In this document: piece by piece, positions 20,668 to 22,056 of the stretch | How positions within the stretch are numbered: the first letter of the stretch is position 1 | How the letters are laid out: each line of letters starts with the position of its first letter | Source: a virus | DNA length: 22,056 nucleotides | Virus record (IMG/VR): IMGVR_UViG_3300029258_004101 | Coordinates: 1-22,056 of that record | Direction: 5' to 3' (one strand) | The notes under the pieces: model-generated | What the model was told of the DNA's origin: nothing | The model's input: only the letters and a program-made list of their open reading frames with translations | The model's database searches: none | Position numbers and translations under genes: made by a program

Positions 20668-20693
20668 CCCCCCTTCTCCCCAACCCCCAACCA

Positions 20694-20769
20694 GCCGATG
20701 CGGGCGGCAGCAACCAGTCTAGCCGCCTGCCCGGCAGTCACTACCTGCCGAACATTTTTTCGCATCGGC
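20694..20769 (+). promoter_or_regulatory. Nested inverted repeats upstream of the methyltransferase
   Basis: The 155-base gap between the accessory membrane protein and the methyltransferase has no gene. GCCGATGCG (20694-20702) pairs with CGCATCGGC (20761-20769). Inside, GGCGGC (20703-20708) pairs with GCCGCC (20722-20727), and CGGCAG (20732-20737) pairs with CTGCCG (20745-20750). The last stem is followed by AACA and TTTTTT, which looks like an intrinsic terminator. A three-way junction RNA or an alternating terminator/antiterminator switch is possible, and transcription through it would control the methyltransferase. Confidence 0.5.
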
Positions 20770-20806
20770 CTTTTCGAACTACCCGTTATGTTAACGCAGC
20801 AACCAG
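20707..20806 (+). repeat. 11-base direct repeat GCAGCAACCAG
   Basis: GCAGCAACCAG occurs at 20707-20717 and at 20796-20806, 89 bases apart. The first copy spans the loop of an internal stem, and the second lies 16 bases before the methyltransferase start. It may reflect a small duplication or a protein-binding site. Confidence 0.55.
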
Positions 20807-20809
20807 AGA

Positions 20810-20824
20810 ATGGGAAGTACCCAT
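20810..20824 (+). promoter_or_regulatory. Hairpin covering the methyltransferase start
   Basis: ATGGG (20810-20814) pairs with CCCAT (20820-20824) across the loop AAGTA. The second arm includes the A and T of the start codon at 20823, and the first arm and loop include the GGGAAG that could act as ribosome-binding site. Folding would therefore hide both elements. The stem is only 5 bp. Confidence 0.35.
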
Positions 20825-21608
20825 GGCAACTTTATTCCCCTGGCTCGGCGGCAAGTCCCGCCAGGCCGCCCGCCTTTGCCGGCTCTTACCCGATCACGCC
20901 TGTTATGTCGAGGTCTTTTTCGGCGCCGGCAGCGTCTTTTTCACCAAGCCCCGCGCAAAGGTCGAGGTCATCAACGACATCGACGCTCGCCTTGTCAACC
21001 TGTTTCGCATCGCACGAGCTCACCCCCGCGAGCTGATCCGCCAGCTAAGGTTCCAGACCGCCGGCCGCCGCGACTTCGACGACTACAAGGCCCAGCCAGG
21101 CCTCACCGACATCCAGCGAGCCGCCCGCACCTGGTTTATTTTGAAGTGCGCCTTCGGCGGCACCGGCGGCAAATCCTCCGCCACATTCGGTTACGCCGCC
21201 ACCGGCTTCCGTGGCCTCCGGCGTGCGTCCTTTGGTGTCTTGCTCCGCTGTCATCGCCGGCTCGACGGTGTCTATATCGAAAACCTCGACTTTGCCGACC
21301 TGATCGCCCGTTACGATCGGTCGCACACGCTGTTTTTTTGCGACCCTCCTTACTGGCAGACAGCCGATTATGGAATCAGCTTCGAGTGGCCCGATCACCA
21401 GCGGCTCGCCAAAGCGCTGCGATCTATCAAGGGCAGGTTCCTCTTGACCATCAACGACCACCCCGACATCCGCACGCTCTACCGGGGCCTGGTAATAAGG
21501 AAGGTATCGGTCAGCTACTCCGTAGCCCGTGACAAGCGTCCCAGTGCCCGCAACCGCACCGAGCTGATAATCGCCAACTACCCGCTGCCCCGGCAGCGGA
21601 CAAAATAA
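20823..21608 (+). CDS. D12-class adenine-N6 DNA methyltransferase
   Basis: The product transfers a methyl group from S-adenosylmethionine to adenine N6 in DNA. The motifs are clear: FPWLGGKSR at residues 5-13 (SAM-binding glycine loop), VEVFFGAGSVFF at 29-40 with F-x-G-x-G-S, and catalytic DPPY at 174-177. Length (261 residues) is normal for Dam-like enzymes. GATC is the typical target in this class, but specificity cannot be read from the sequence. Codon use returns to the GC-rich style of the structural genes. The start at 20823 has only a weak GGGAAG and lies in a small hairpin. A terminator follows at 21613. In phage biology such enzymes protect the phage genome from restriction or act in regulation. 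No companion restriction enzyme is present. Confidence 0.93.
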   Translation: MATLFPWLGGKSRQAARLCRLLPDHACYVEVFFGAGSVFFTKPRAKVEVINDIDARLVNLFRIARAHPRELIRQLRFQTAGRRDFDDYKAQPGLTDIQRAARTWFILKCAFGGTGGKSSATFGYAATGFRGLRRASFGVLLRCHRRLDGVYIENLDFADLIARYDRSHTLFFCDPPYWQTADYGISFEWPDHQRLAKALRSIKGRFLLTINDHPDIRTLYRGLVIRKVSVSYSVARDKRPSARNRTELIIANYPLPRQRTK

Positions 21609-21612
21609 GGTC

Positions 21613-21635
21613 CGCCGCGCCATTCCGGCGTTTTT
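21613..21635 (+). terminator. Intrinsic terminator after the methyltransferase
   Basis: CGCCG (21613-21617) pairs with CGGCG (21626-21630) across an 8-base loop, followed directly by TTTTT. It lies 4 bases past the methyltransferase stop and would end transcription of the accessory cassette. Confidence 0.65.
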
Positions 21636-21646
21636 CTGTGTGGACC

Positions 21647-21671
21647 GTCGCTATTTGACAACTGAATATCG
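21647..21671 (+). repeat. Right flanking repeat of the accessory cassette
   Basis: GTCGCTATTT at 21647-21656 is the reverse complement of 19085-19094, and TTTGACAACTGAATATCG at 21654-21671 resembles 19075-19092. The TTGACA at 21655-21660 lacks a -10 at normal spacing, so it is not called a promoter. Confidence 0.35.
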
Positions 21672-22056
21672 CCAGCCGGAGATTTTGGAAATCCCCCGAA
21701 ATCCGGCCAGACAGTGTCTATCTACGCCAAAAACGATGTCCGAACCGATGTCCGATGTCCGCAAAATATGTCCGCTGGCCCCGCCGTTTTTTGTTGGTTT
21801 CAGCGTCCATAACTCTAGTATTAAATACCCCTTAACGGCTCTTTAACCGCGTCGGCCTTTTCCGCCACCTTCTGGCCGCCCGGTGTGATTTTACCCCGAT
21901 TTTACCTGTTTCCGCCACTTTGCTTTTCGGCCAATATTCACCCGCCGCCCGCCTCCAAAATCCCCTTTCACGCCCTCCAATCCCACGATTTCCCCTCGAT
22001 TCCCGCCTATTCCCACCCATCTCCGCCCTCCGCCATATCCCCTGTCCGCTTACACC
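21672..22056. other. Right edge without a convincing gene; pyrimidine-rich tract
   Basis: This stretch contains only short, poorly coding open frames. From about 21880 to the edge the + strand is strongly enriched in C and T and poor in G, with many TCCC and CGCC words (for instance TTTCCCCTCGATTCCCGCC). Runs of this kind resemble the C-rich leaders seen before genes elsewhere in the window, so a gene may begin beyond the edge. A boundary of the phage genome is another possibility. I see no attachment-site repeat that would settle it. Confidence 0.4.
21735..21774 (+). repeat. Cluster of ATGTCCG repeats
   Basis: GATGTCCG occurs at 21735-21742, 21747-21754 and 21754-21761, and ATGTCCG again at 21768-21774. 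That is four copies in 40 bases, all on the same strand, with start-to-start spacings of 12, 7 and 13 bases. Another nearby phrase, CAGTGTCT at 21712-21719, is only weakly similar. Such iterated words could be protein-binding sites. Confidence 0.7.

Noticed and set aside
20810-21532. + strand open frame of 240 codons overlapping the methyltransferase
   Set aside because: Arg/Pro-rich out-of-frame translation. The other frame carries the SAM-binding loop and DPPY.
21655-21683. TTGACA taken as a promoter
   Set aside because: The -35 is perfect, but the sequence 16-18 bases downstream has no acceptable -10 and no gene follows.
21640-21846. + strand open frame of 68 codons near the right edge
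   Set aside because: It runs through the ATGTCCG repeats with no ribosome-binding site, and its composition is unlike neighbouring genes. It is better read as non-coding.
21832-22020. Reverse-strand open frame of 62 codons in the right-edge tract
   Set aside because: The Arg/Gly/Trp-rich translation is the expected complement of a C-rich strand, and no start signal is visible.
1-22056. CRISPR array, tRNA or rRNA genes
   Set aside because: No regularly spaced direct repeats of 25-40 bases, no cloverleaf with a CCA-type acceptor pattern, and no rRNA-like sequence were seen on reading.

Overview
This window reads as the late (virion) gene module of a tailed phage or prophage, with every convincing gene on the + strand. 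The host is probably a Planctomycetota-like bacterium. That guess rests on C-rich non-template leaders, GC-rich Gly/Ala/Asp-biased codon use, -35 boxes of the form CCCTTGmC, and short tandem heptamers and nonamers between genes. It is inference from style, not from a marker gene. No integrase, transposase, repressor, lysozyme, tRNA, rRNA or CRISPR array is visible, so prophage versus free phage cannot be decided here.

Layout. Bases 1-1430 hold a small unknown ORF and a self-contained transcription unit for a membrane-anchored zinc-ribbon protein with its own promoter and terminator. A second promoter at 1436-1463 is followed within about 100 bases by an intrinsic terminator. Beyond that, the late operon runs almost without gaps to 19048. 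It begins with a lipoprotein and a membrane-anchored coiled-coil protein, a possible spanin-like pair. Next come a small winged-helix-like protein, a Mu Gp27-like small terminase and a Mu Gp28-like large terminase. The head genes follow: a portal fused to a MuF-type head morphogenesis domain, a prohead protease, an HK97-fold major capsid protein with an N-terminal coiled-coil delta domain, a probable accessory head protein and a coiled-coil acidic protein. Then come the connector and tail genes: a gp6-like connector, a gp10-like protein, a Gp37/DUF1834-like tail completion protein, a tail tube, a short tape measure, a small tail protein, a Cys-rich zinc-binding protein, a large tail-tip/hub-like protein and a small W-G-H repeat protein. 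There is no sheath gene, so a non-contractile tail with a Mu-type packaging module is the best reading.

Accessory right end. From 19075 to 21635 the base composition shifts to lower GC for two membrane proteins that may be translated from leaderless mRNAs. Next is a non-coding stretch with nested inverted repeats, and then a D12-class adenine-N6 methyltransferase whose start codon lies in a small hairpin, closed by a terminator. A methyltransferase at the far right of the late region recalls mom in phage Mu. The last 420 bases hold a cluster of ATGTCCG repeats and a pyrimidine-rich tract, with no gene I can support.

Points most worth a second look are the large terminase gene that has no ATG/GTG/TTG codon early enough to encode its conserved N-terminus (an ATC sits where the start should be), the hairpin placed between a strong ribosome-binding site and its start codon at 12626-12653, the promoter-terminator pair heading the late operon, and the portal-MuF fusion.
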